From RHKX01 sp963784885 (GTDB lineage Bacteria; Actinomycetota; Thermoleophilia; Solirubrobacterales; 70-9), in the NCBI GenBank assembly GCA_963784885.1, contig CAWATA010000004.1, forward strand, positions 620,001 through 684,000: DNA of 64,000 nucleotides. Reading direction: 5' to 3'. The notes under the pieces were generated by a model, which worked only from the letters and a program-made list of their open reading frames with translations, made no database searches and was not told the origin of the DNA. Made by a program: the position numbers and the translations under genes. Numbering within the stretch: position 1 is the first letter of the stretch; every line of letters begins with the position of its first letter. Below, piece by piece: positions 15,268-22,765 of this stretch.

Positions 15268-16611
15268 TCAGGCGGCTGAGCTGCCGTGAACCGAGTAGCC
15301 GGTGAACCGGTGCGAGAGCTTGCGCGGCACCCGGGCTTTGACGAGGACGCCGTCCTCGCGATCCTCGCGCTCCACCTGCCCGGCGATCTCGTGGAGCTCG
15401 TTCAGGATCGCTCCCTCTTCGTACGGGATCAGCAACTCGACCGGCTCCAGCGTCCGGGCGAACGCGTCCTCGATCGCATCGAGGAGCTCGCCGAGGCCCT
15501 CGCCCGTCGCCGCGGAGAGCCCGACCGCATCGCGATCTCCGACGAGCAGGTCGCGGCGGCCGTCGGCGTCGAGCAGATCGATCTTGTTGTAGGCGACGAG
15601 TCGCGGCGTCCCTCCGGCGCCGATCTCATCGAGCACCGAGTCCACCGCCCGCATCGCCGCGGCCCGCGAGGCCGGCGGCTCGGACCCGTCGACGACGTGG
15701 ACGATCAGGTCGGCGAGCGTCGTCTCCTCCAGCGTCGCCTTGAACGCGTCGACGAGTTGATGGGGAAGCTTGCGGATGAAGCCGACGGTGTCGGTCAGCA
15801 GGTAGCTTCGCCCGTCATGCTCGAAAGAGCGGGTGGTCGGGTCGAGCGTGTGGAAGAGGCGGTCTCCGACTCCGACCCCGGCACCGGTGACCGCGTTCAG
15901 CAGCGTCGACTTTCCGGCGTTCGTATAGCCGGCGAGCGCCACCGTCGGGATGGCGGAGCGCTCCCGCTCGGCCCGCATGGTCTCGCGGCTGCGTTCGACG
16001 TGGCGAAGCTCGCGGCGCAGGGCCGCGATCCGGTCACGTGCCAGCCGCCGGTCCGTCTCGATCTGAGACTCGCCCGGGCCCCTCGTACCGATGCCGCCGT
16101 CCATGCGGCCGGCGCCGAGGCGCTCGAGGTGGGTCCAGAGCCCGCGCATCCGGGCGAGGTTGTATTCGAGCTGGGCGAGCTCGACCTGGAGCTTGCCGGC
16201 CGAGCTGTGAGCGTGGTCGGCGAAGATGTCGAGGATCACCGCCGTCCGGTCGATGACCGGTACCCCGAGGGCGCCCTCGAGGTTGCGCTCCTGACGCGGC
16301 GCAAGCTCGTCGTCGCAGGCCACGAGGTTGGCTCCGACGCGATTGATCTCCGCCTTGAGCTCGTCGAGCTTGCCGCGCCCGAAATAGCGGTCCGGATCGG
16401 GCTCGGCGCGTTGCTGGACCATGCGACTCTCGGTCGCGACGCCGGCGGTCCGGAGCAGCTCGCTGAGCTCGTCGAGCTCGACGTCCTCTCCCGGGGTCCC
16501 CCGGACGACCCCGATCGCAACCGCGCGCTGTCGTGCCCGTGGGTTGCGGATCCCGGCGGCGCCGGTACCCCGGCGCTCGCGCGTCGTCTTCGTGTCGCCC
16601 GCTGGGACCAT
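15268..16611 (-). CDS. hflX: Ribosome-associated GTPase HflX
   Basis: 447 aa. HflX splits stalled ribosomes. The N-terminal HflX domain contains DPDRYFGRGKLDELK and DELAPRQERNLE; the middle has GPGESQIETDRRL. The G domain has G1 GYTNAGKST, G3 LTDTVGFIRKLP, and NKID. An Arg-rich, disordered lead of about 30 residues precedes the domain. The ATG at 16611 has TACACT 6 bases upstream, consistent with a leaderless message. hflX near miaA/dapF/recA is a common actinobacterial order. Confidence 0.95.
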   Translation of the reverse strand: MVPAGDTKTTRERRGTGAAGIRNPRARQRAVAIGVVRGTPGEDVELDELSELLRTAGVATESRMVQQRAEPDPDRYFGRGKLDELKAEINRVGANLVACDDELAPRQERNLEGALGVPVIDRTAVILDIFADHAHSSAGKLQVELAQLEYNLARMRGLWTHLERLGAGRMDGGIGTRGPGESQIETDRRLARDRIAALRRELRHVERSRETMRAERERSAIPTVALAGYTNAGKSTLLNAVTGAGVGVGDRLFHTLDPTTRSFEHDGRSYLLTDTVGFIRKLPHQLVDAFKATLEETTLADLIVHVVDGSEPPASRAAAMRAVDSVLDEIGAGGTPRLVAYNKIDLLDADGRRDLLVGDRDAVGLSAATGEGLGELLDAIEDAFARTLEPVELLIPYEEGAILNELHEIAGQVEREDREDGVLVKARVPRKLSHRFTGYSVHGSSAA

Positions 16612-16617
16612 CGACCA

Positions 16618-16623
16618 AGTGTA
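16618..16623 (-). promoter_or_regulatory. Leaderless-type -10 (TACACT) of hflX-dut
   Basis: Minus-strand TACACT, 6 bases before the hflX ATG, with no purine-rich ribosome site between. Confidence 0.5.
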
Positions 16624-16696
16624 GGAGCAGAGCGGTCGCTGCGGATAGGGTTCCCGGCTCGCACCCTTCTACTTCATCAGCGACTGAGCGCCGGGC

Positions 16697-18037
16697 TCAG
16701 ACCGAGTCGACGGCGAACAGCCTCCATTCCCCCGGAACGCCCTTCAGGGAGTGGGTGCCGCGTTCGGCGAACTCGATCCCCGAGCCGACGACGAGGTCCT
16801 TGACGGTCGAGGAGGCGAGGACCTCCCCAGGGCCGCCGAGCGCGCCGATCCGAGCGCCGATGTGGACGGCCATGCCCCCGACGTCGGCGCCGATCATCTC
16901 GACCTCGCCGGTGTGGAGGCCGGCACGGAGCTGAATCCCCAGCTCCTCGACCCGCTCGCCGAGCTCGGTGGCGCAGCGAACGGCTCGTGCGGGTCCGTCG
17001 AAGGTCGCCAGGAAGCCGTCGCCGGTGCTCTTGACGGCGATGCCGCCGTAGGCGCCGACGAGGTCGCGGGTCATCCGGTCGTGGCGCTCGAGCAGCTGTC
17101 GCCAGTCGCGGTCGCCACGCTCGGCCGCGATCTCGGTCGAGCCGCAGATGTCGGTGAAGAGGACGGTGGCGAGGGCGCGCTGCTCGCGCCGGTTGACCAC
17201 GGCACCCGTCACGAATCGTTCGACAGCCTCCAGGTAGGCCTCGAAGCCGTCCCCGAACGAGATCGCGTCGCGTCCCGGCAGCTCCACCAGGTCCGCGTTC
17301 GGGATGTGCTCGGCGAAGTAGTGAGCATGGCGGGAGTCCATCGCCAGGGCGGCGGGTCGGTCGAGGATCAGCGACGGCGTCCGGACGCGCGGCAGGATCT
17401 CGCGCACGTCCATTCGCGCGATCAGCTTCATCCGCTTCTCCATCGTCCCCGGCGAGGAGGACAGCCGCTCCCACCCTCCCCACCACTCCTTGAATGCGGG
17501 CTCGGTGGCCGCCATGATCGGCGAGGGGTCGACCCCGTTCTCGCCGGTGCCCCAGCGGGCCAGCATCGGCCGGACGAAGTCTCGCTCGCGAGTCTCCTCA
17601 TCGGCCCAAGTCCACTCGTAGCCCGGCGCCGCCGTCATCCGCGCCATCGGGTGCATCAGGATCAGGTGGCTTACGCGCTCAGGATGGGTCGCGGCGTAGA
17701 GGACGGCGAGCATGGCGGCCTCCGCCTGCGCCTCGAGCACGACGCGCTCGCTGCTGCAGGCGTCGAGGACGGCGGTGACATCGGCCATCTGCTCCTCGAG
17801 CGTCGCCGGGGCCTCGACCGGATCGGACAGCCCGGCGCCGCGCCGATCGAACGAAATCAGGCGCGAGTGCTCGATGTAGCTGCGCATCAGCCGCTTCGCC
17901 GGAGGAACGACGAGCATCTCGATCGTCCCGAGGCTCGGGAGGACGATCATGTAGTCCTGCTCACCGCTGCCCATCGTCCGATAGGCGATGTACCGGCCAT
18001 CTTCGCTGCGGACGTACTTGACCGGCGAGGATTCCAT
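16697..18037 (-). CDS. Degenerate alpha/beta hydrolase fused to class III adenylate/guanylate cyclase
   Basis: 446 aa. Residues 1-275 are an alpha/beta hydrolase fold, but the nucleophile elbow reads EAQAEAA (Ala at 105 where Ser is expected) and the His loop reads LPGRDAIS (Ala258 where DH is usual), so it is probably a binding or sensing domain. Residues 285-446 are a class III cyclase: metal Asp296 in LFTDICGST and Asp340 in KSTGDGF, with RAGLHTGEVE and MAVHIGARI downstream. The product is probably cAMP (Lys336 in KSTGDG), though cGMP is not excluded. Soluble. It starts 5 bases after dapL ends. What it senses is unknown. Confidence 0.88.
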   Translation of the reverse strand: MESSPVKYVRSEDGRYIAYRTMGSGEQDYMIVLPSLGTIEMLVVPPAKRLMRSYIEHSRLISFDRRGAGLSDPVEAPATLEEQMADVTAVLDACSSERVVLEAQAEAAMLAVLYAATHPERVSHLILMHPMARMTAAPGYEWTWADEETRERDFVRPMLARWGTGENGVDPSPIMAATEPAFKEWWGGWERLSSSPGTMEKRMKLIARMDVREILPRVRTPSLILDRPAALAMDSRHAHYFAEHIPNADLVELPGRDAISFGDGFEAYLEAVERFVTGAVVNRREQRALATVLFTDICGSTEIAAERGDRDWRQLLERHDRMTRDLVGAYGGIAVKSTGDGFLATFDGPARAVRCATELGERVEELGIQLRAGLHTGEVEMIGADVGGMAVHIGARIGALGGPGEVLASSTVKDLVVGSGIEFAERGTHSLKGVPGEWRLFAVDSV

Positions 18038-18042
18038 CGCGA

Positions 18043-19212
18043 TCAGCTCAGGTGCTCGCGCATGCGCTCGACGGCCTCGGTCAGGCGTTCGTCGGGGGTC
18101 GTCAGGGAGATCCGGAAGAACCCCTCGCCGCTCGGCCCGTACATCGAGCCCGGCGAGATCACCACGGCGGCCTGCTCGAGCACGTGCTCGCAGAACGATG
18201 TCGATGTATGGCCCTCGGGCACCGGCGCCCAGACGTAGATCGTGCCCTTCGGCGAGTCGACGCCGACGCCGATCTCACGGAGGGCACCGACCACGAGATC
18301 GCGGCGTCGGGCGTAGGTCGCGTTCATCGCAGCGAGCGGCTCGGCGGGGCCCTCGAGCGCTGCGACGCCGGCCAGCTGGACCGCATCGAACAGGCCGGAA
18401 TCGACGTTGGTCTTGAGTCGCCAATAGGTCTGAATCGCGTCGGCGTTGCCGAGGATCGCCGCGCAGCGCCAGCCGGTCATGTTGTAGCCCTTCGAGAGGC
18501 TGAAGACCTCGACGCCGACCTCCTTGGCGCCGGGGGTCTGGAGGAAACTCGGTGCGACGTAGCCGTCGTAGGTCGTCTCCGAGTAGGCGTTGTCGTGGAC
18601 GACGAGGATCTCGTGCTCGCGCGCCAGCTCGACCACGCGCTCGAAGAGCCCCTCGGGAGCGACCGCGCCGGTCGGGTTGTTCGGGTAGTTGAGGAAGAGC
18701 AGCCGGGCGCGCCGCAGCGCGTCGGAGTTGATCGCATCGAGGTCCGGCGCGAAGCCGAGCTCGGGCACGAGCGGCAGCACCGTGACCTCGGCGCCCGCCA
18801 GCACGGGGCCGCCGGTGTAGACGGGGTAGCCCGGGTCGGAGGCGAGAGCGATGTCTCCGGGGTCGAGGAACGCAAAGCAGAGGTTGTAGATGCACTCCTT
18901 GGCGCCGATCGCGGGGATCACTTCGGTCTCGGGGTCGATCTGGACTCCGAAGCGCCGTCCGTAGAAGGCGGCGAAGGCCTCGCGGAACTCCGCCCGCCCC
19001 CGATTGGAGGGGTACTTCTGGTTGCCGTTCTCAGCGACCGCGGCCTGCATCGCCTCGACGACGTGTGGATAGGTGGGCATGTCGGGATCCCCGATTCCGA
19101 GGCTGATCACGTCGATCCCGGCGTTCCGTTTGTCGGCGACCTTGCGCTCGAGCTCGGCGAACATGTACGGCGGGATCGCCTCGAGGCGCTTGGAGGGGTC
19201 GGTAAGGGCCAA
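18043..19212 (-). CDS. dapL: LL-diaminopimelate aminotransferase (DapL-like)
   Basis: 389 aa fold-type I PLP enzyme. DapL converts tetrahydrodipicolinate directly to LL-diaminopimelate using glutamate, bypassing DapC/D/E. The N-terminus IPPYMFAELERKVADKRNAGIDVISLGIGDPDMPT, read in parts, follows the DapL family closely. The substrate region YPSNRGRAEFREA and the PLP motif SLSKGYNMTGWR (Lys241) are present. With dapA, dapB and dapF in this window it completes the DAP route. TTG start with AAGGA about 11 bases upstream. A related aminotransferase of other specificity cannot be excluded. Confidence 0.82.
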   Translation of the reverse strand: MALTDPSKRLEAIPPYMFAELERKVADKRNAGIDVISLGIGDPDMPTYPHVVEAMQAAVAENGNQKYPSNRGRAEFREAFAAFYGRRFGVQIDPETEVIPAIGAKECIYNLCFAFLDPGDIALASDPGYPVYTGGPVLAGAEVTVLPLVPELGFAPDLDAINSDALRRARLLFLNYPNNPTGAVAPEGLFERVVELAREHEILVVHDNAYSETTYDGYVAPSFLQTPGAKEVGVEVFSLSKGYNMTGWRCAAILGNADAIQTYWRLKTNVDSGLFDAVQLAGVAALEGPAEPLAAMNATYARRRDLVVGALREIGVGVDSPKGTIYVWAPVPEGHTSTSFCEHVLEQAAVVISPGSMYGPSGEGFFRISLTTPDERLTEAVERMREHLS

Positions 19213-19256
19213 GGTGTGGGCGGTCCTTTCGAGACGACGGGAAGGGTCGACGCCTC

Positions 19257-19270
19257 AGGCTATCTAGGCT
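19257..19270. promoter_or_regulatory. Back-to-back -10 elements for dapL (minus) and SDR (plus)
   Basis: Minus-strand TAGCCT (19257-19262) and plus-strand TAGGCT (19265-19270) lie 2 bases apart. Each would give a leader of roughly 27-40 bases with a purine-rich ribosome site before a TTG start, so the two promoters cannot be occupied independently. Confidence 0.5.
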
Positions 19271-19303
19271 TGCGTCCTCGCGACCGATCAGAGAGGAGCG
19301 GAA

Positions 19304-20263
19304 TTGACCGCGACGGCGGCGAAGTGGACGACCGCGGACATTCCCGACCAGTCGGGAAGAACGGCGATGGTCACGGGCGCCAACAGCGGCCTCGGGCTGC
19401 AGACGGCGAAGGAGCTGGCCCGCGCCGGAGCGACCGTGCTCATGGCCTGCCGCAGTCGCGAGAAGGCGGAGCGGGCGATGGAATCGATCGGCTCGGAGGT
19501 GCCGGGGGCCGACCTCGAGCTCGTCGAGCTCGATCTCGCAGACCTGAGCTCGGTCGCGGCGGCGGCGGCGGCCGTGAACGCCCGCCCCGCGCCGCTTGAC
19601 CTCCTCGTCAACAACGCCGGGGTCATGGCCCCGCCCCGGCGGGAGACGGCGGACGGCTTCGAGCTGCAGTTCGGGACCAACCACCTCGGTCACTTCGCGC
19701 TGACCGGACGGCTGATCGGGAAGCTCCTCGCCGCCGGCGCGCCGCGGGTGGTCACGCTGAGCAGCACCGCCCACCGAATCGGGCGGATGAGCTTCGAGGA
19801 CCTCAGCTCCGTGCGCGGGTACTCGCGGTGGCCTGCCTACGGGCAGTCCAAGCTCGCCAACCTGCTGTTCACGCTCGAGTTGGCGCGACGCGCCGCGGAG
19901 GCCGGAACGGACCTGGTCGCCGCAGCGGCGCACCCCGGCTACGCCGCGACCAACTTGCAGACGGCCGGAATCGGTCTCGGGGCCGTCGGGAAGCTCCTGC
20001 AGCCGGTGATGTGGGCCGGCAACGTCCTCTTCGCCCAGGACGAAGCATCCGGCGCCGTCCCGACGCTCTACGCCGCAACCGCGCCCGGGGTCGGCGGCGG
20101 CGACTTCTACGGCCCCGACGGTTTCCAGGAGATCCGGGGCAGCCATCCCGCGCTCGTCGGCCGGACGGGCCGGGCCGCCGATCCCGAGGCCGCCCGGCGC
20201 CTCTGGGTGGTCTCGAAGGAGCTCACCGGCGTCGGCTTCGGCCCGCTCGATGCGGTCGGCTGA
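19304..20263 (+). CDS. Short-chain dehydrogenase/reductase (retinol dehydrogenase-like)
   Basis: 319 aa. A Rossmann-fold NAD(P) oxidoreductase: cofactor loop TGANSGLG (about residues 24-31), an NADP-favouring CRSREKA after strand 2, LVNNAGVM, catalytic Ser in SSTAHRIG and YGQSK with catalytic Tyr/Lys. The spacing and HPGYAATNLQ match the retinol dehydrogenase/WWOX/protochlorophyllide reductase-like subgroup; the substrate is not predictable. TTG start with AGGAG 5 bases upstream. Divergent from dapL with closely abutting promoters. Confidence 0.88.
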   Translation: MTATAAKWTTADIPDQSGRTAMVTGANSGLGLQTAKELARAGATVLMACRSREKAERAMESIGSEVPGADLELVELDLADLSSVAAAAAAVNARPAPLDLLVNNAGVMAPPRRETADGFELQFGTNHLGHFALTGRLIGKLLAAGAPRVVTLSSTAHRIGRMSFEDLSSVRGYSRWPAYGQSKLANLLFTLELARRAAEAGTDLVAAAAHPGYAATNLQTAGIGLGAVGKLLQPVMWAGNVLFAQDEASGAVPTLYAATAPGVGGGDFYGPDGFQEIRGSHPALVGRTGRAADPEAARRLWVVSKELTGVGFGPLDAVG

Positions 20264-20269
20264 GCGCGT

Positions 20270-21112
20270 TCAGAGCCCGCGGAGGCGCTCGACGAAGCCC
20301 GGATCGAGAGCGCCGGCGAAGACCGGCTCCGCGGTGCCGGTCAGGTCGATCTCGAGTTCCTCGCCGATCTCGACGACGAGCTCGCCGCCGTCGAGGGCGA
20401 CGGTGATCGGAGAGGCGGCGCCGCGCAGGTGGGCCGCGACCGCAGCTCCCGTTGCCCCGGTGCCCGACGAGAGCGTCTCCCCCACCCCGCGCTCGAAGAT
20501 CCGAGCCCGGACTCGTGATCCGTCGGCCTGCCAGAAGCTCACGTTGGTGCGGTTCGGGAAGAGCGCCGCTCCCTCGATCGCCGGGCCGATCGCCGTCAGG
20601 TCGAGGTCCTCGAGCCCATCGACGACCTCGATCGCGCACTGCGGGTTGCCGATCGAGACGTGCTGGAACTCGCGCTCGATCCCGCCGACGTCGATCGTGC
20701 CGATGCCGTCGCCCGGCCCGCCGGGGAAGTCGCTCGAAGCGGTTGCCGCTCTGCCCATCGCCACCCGAGCCGAGCCCGGACCGGTGAGCGTCGGGGTGAC
20801 CTCACCCGCGGCGGTCATGACCGTGAACGTGTCGCGATCGGTCCAGCCGGCGGCCCGCAGGTAGAGCACGGCCTCGCGGACGCCGTTGCCGGAGAGCTCG
20901 GCCTCGGAGCCGTCCGGGTTGAAGATCCGGAGGTCGGCCACGTGCGCGGCGGGGTCAGCCGGTTGCGCGAGCAGGAGGATGCCGTCGGAGTGCACCCCCA
21001 CGTGGGGTGCGCAGATCGCCCGGATCCGCTGCGGCGTCAGCTCGAACGGGACGTCGTCGTCCTCGAGGACGATGTAGTCGTTGCCGAGCGCCTGCCACTT
21101 CGCGAATCGCAT
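20270..21112 (-). CDS. dapF: Diaminopimelate epimerase homologue with Ser at both catalytic Cys positions
   Basis: 280 aa, normal length. DapF converts LL- to meso-diaminopimelate with a two-Cys acid/base pair. The family blocks are present: WQALGNDYIVLE, FNPDGSEAE-x-x-GNG, GNPQCAIEVVD, FPNRTNVSFWQ, ERGVGET-x-x-x-GTGA. But the first catalytic position is Ser74 (codon TCC, 20891-20893) and the second is Ser216 (codon TCG, 20465-20467). The only Cys residues are 34 and 159. The gene is otherwise intact and is surrounded by housekeeping genes. Either a Ser-based epimerase, a shifted function, or a second dapF exists elsewhere. Confidence 0.88.
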   Translation of the reverse strand: MRFAKWQALGNDYIVLEDDDVPFELTPQRIRAICAPHVGVHSDGILLLAQPADPAAHVADLRIFNPDGSEAELSGNGVREAVLYLRAAGWTDRDTFTVMTAAGEVTPTLTGPGSARVAMGRAATASSDFPGGPGDGIGTIDVGGIEREFQHVSIGNPQCAIEVVDGLEDLDLTAIGPAIEGAALFPNRTNVSFWQADGSRVRARIFERGVGETLSSGTGATGAAVAAHLRGAASPITVALDGGELVVEIGEELEIDLTGTAEPVFAGALDPGFVERLRGL

Positions 21113-21197
21113 CGGCGCAAGTATGGCGGTCGGAGCGGAGGACGGATCGATGTCGCATCCGCGGTCCGCCCGCGCCGGGCCCGCATCCGCGTCCCGA

Positions 21198-21232
21198 TAG
21201 CCTGAGCTTCGACGCCCACCCGAAACAGGAGG
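21198..21232 (+). promoter_or_regulatory. clpP -10 element and Shine-Dalgarno
   Basis: TAGCCT at 21198-21203 is a plausible -10. AGGAGG at 21227-21232 lies 8 bases before the ATG at 21241, one of the strongest ribosome sites in the window, in contrast to the many leaderless starts. Confidence 0.6.
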
Positions 21233-21240
21233 TTCAGCAC

Positions 21241-21864
21241 ATGCCGATGGTCCCGATGGTGGTCGAGCAGTCCTCGCGAGGCGAGCGCTCGTTCGACATC
21301 TATTCGCGACTGCTCTCGGAGCGGATCGTCGTCCTCGGGACCCCGATCGACGACCAGGTATCGAACCTGATCGTCGCCCAGTTGCTGCACCTCGAGTCGG
21401 AGGACCCCGACAAGGACATCTCGCTGTACATCAACTCCCCCGGCGGGATCGTCTACAGCGGCCTCGCGATCTACGACACGATGCAGTTCGTCCACTGCGA
21501 CGTCCAGACGATCTGTTTCGGCGTTGCGATGTCGATGGGTTCGCTGATCCTGACGGGCGGCACCAAGGGCAAGCGGATGGCGCTGCCGAACTCGCGAATC
21601 CTCAACCACCAGCCTTCGGGCGGATTCGAGGGACAGTCGACCGACATCGAGATCCACGCCCGCGAGACGCTTGCGCTGCGACGCCGCCTCGAGGAGATCT
21701 ACTCCCAGCACACCGGCCAGACCGTCGAGCAGATCCATGACGACATGGAGCGCGACCGCTTCTTCGGCGCCGAGGAGGCGCGGGAGTACGGCCTGATCGA
21801 CCACGTGATGACCGACCGCAACACCCTGGTGTCGAACGGCGACTCGCCGAACGGGTCCGCCTAG
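21241..21864 (+). CDS. clpP: ATP-dependent Clp protease proteolytic subunit
   Basis: 207 aa serine protease that forms the barrel of ClpXP/ClpCP. Catalytic triad Ser98 (GVAMSMGS), His123 (RILNHQPSGG) and Asp172 (MERDRFF). The N-terminal propeptide is short. It stands alone here: no clpX or second clpP beside it, unlike the clpP1-clpP2-clpX arrangement of many actinobacteria. Its TAG overlaps the stop codon of the convergent miaA through CTAG (21861-21864). ATG chosen from the AGGAGG spacing. Confidence 0.96.
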   Translation: MPMVPMVVEQSSRGERSFDIYSRLLSERIVVLGTPIDDQVSNLIVAQLLHLESEDPDKDISLYINSPGGIVYSGLAIYDTMQFVHCDVQTICFGVAMSMGSLILTGGTKGKRMALPNSRILNHQPSGGFEGQSTDIEIHARETLALRRRLEEIYSQHTGQTVEQIHDDMERDRFFGAEEAREYGLIDHVMTDRNTLVSNGDSPNGSA

Positions 21865-22760
21865 GTCGCCCCGGCGCGGTCCGCGAGCGCGAGCGCCCCG
21901 ACGGCGACCGCGCGGTCGCCGAGTCCCGTGCGGTCGATCGTCTCGATGCCCGCCATCTTCCGCATCCAGGTCATCTGCCGGCGCGCATAGCGCCGATGCG
22001 ACGCCTTGACCGCGTCGGCATCCCCGGCGATCAGGTCCTCGAAGCCCAGCGCCGAGGTCGCCGTCCGCGAAGCGCCCGTCGCGAGTGCCGCCCGTGCCTC
22101 CTCGGCCGCTCCGTCCGCGACCATGGCCTCGACCCGACGGTCGATCCGGCCGGCGAGCTCGTGGCGGTCGACGACGATGCCGATCAGGGCCGTCGGGTGA
22201 CGCAGGCCGGCGGTCCACAGGTCCCGGCTCCGCTCCGGAGGGTCGAGGCCGACCCGCTGAAGCTCCAGCGCCCTCGCGACGCGCTTGCGGTCGTTCGGGT
22301 GGATCCGCGCGCCGACGTCGGGATCGAGCTCGGCGTGCATGGCCGCCGCCCCTCGCTCGGCGACCTCGGCCTCGACGAGGCGGCGGACCTCCCTCGAAAC
22401 CGGCGGCCTGAGGTCCAGGTCCGCCAGGGCAGCCCGCATGTAGAGCCCGGTCCCGCCGACGACGATCGGCGTCCGTCCCGCGGCCAGCAGTGAGTCGATC
22501 TCCTGCCGCGCCAGCCCGGCGAATCGGCCGGCGCTGAACTCCTCGCCGACCTCGGCCACGCCGACGAGCCGGTGCTCGAGCCGCTCACGTTGCCGGGGGC
22601 TCGGCGCGCCGCTCAGCACCTCGAGACCCCGATAGACCTGGATGGCGTCACAGGAGACCGCGACCGGGTCCTCTCCGCGGTCACGCAGCAGATCGGCGAG
22701 CTCGATCGCGACGGCGGTCTTGCCGACGCCGGTCGGGCCGAAGATCGCGACCACCGCCAC
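21861..22760 (-). CDS. miaA: tRNA dimethylallyltransferase
   Basis: 299 aa. Adds the dimethylallyl group to N6 of A37 in tRNAs reading U-starting codons. Walker A is GPTGVGKT near residue 8, then SCDAIQVYRGLEVLSGAP, GGTGLYMRAAL and the C-terminal RRYARRQMTWMRK. GTG start 5 bases after the miaB stop, so miaB and miaA, successive steps of ms2i6A synthesis, are cotranscribed. Shares its stop tetranucleotide with clpP. Confidence 0.95.
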   Translation of the reverse strand: MAVVAIFGPTGVGKTAVAIELADLLRDRGEDPVAVSCDAIQVYRGLEVLSGAPSPRQRERLEHRLVGVAEVGEEFSAGRFAGLARQEIDSLLAAGRTPIVVGGTGLYMRAALADLDLRPPVSREVRRLVEAEVAERGAAAMHAELDPDVGARIHPNDRKRVARALELQRVGLDPPERSRDLWTAGLRHPTALIGIVVDRHELAGRIDRRVEAMVADGAAEEARAALATGASRTATSALGFEDLIAGDADAVKASHRRYARRQMTWMRKMAGIETIDRTGLGDRAVAVGALALADRAGAT

Positions 22761-22765
22761 GGCGC

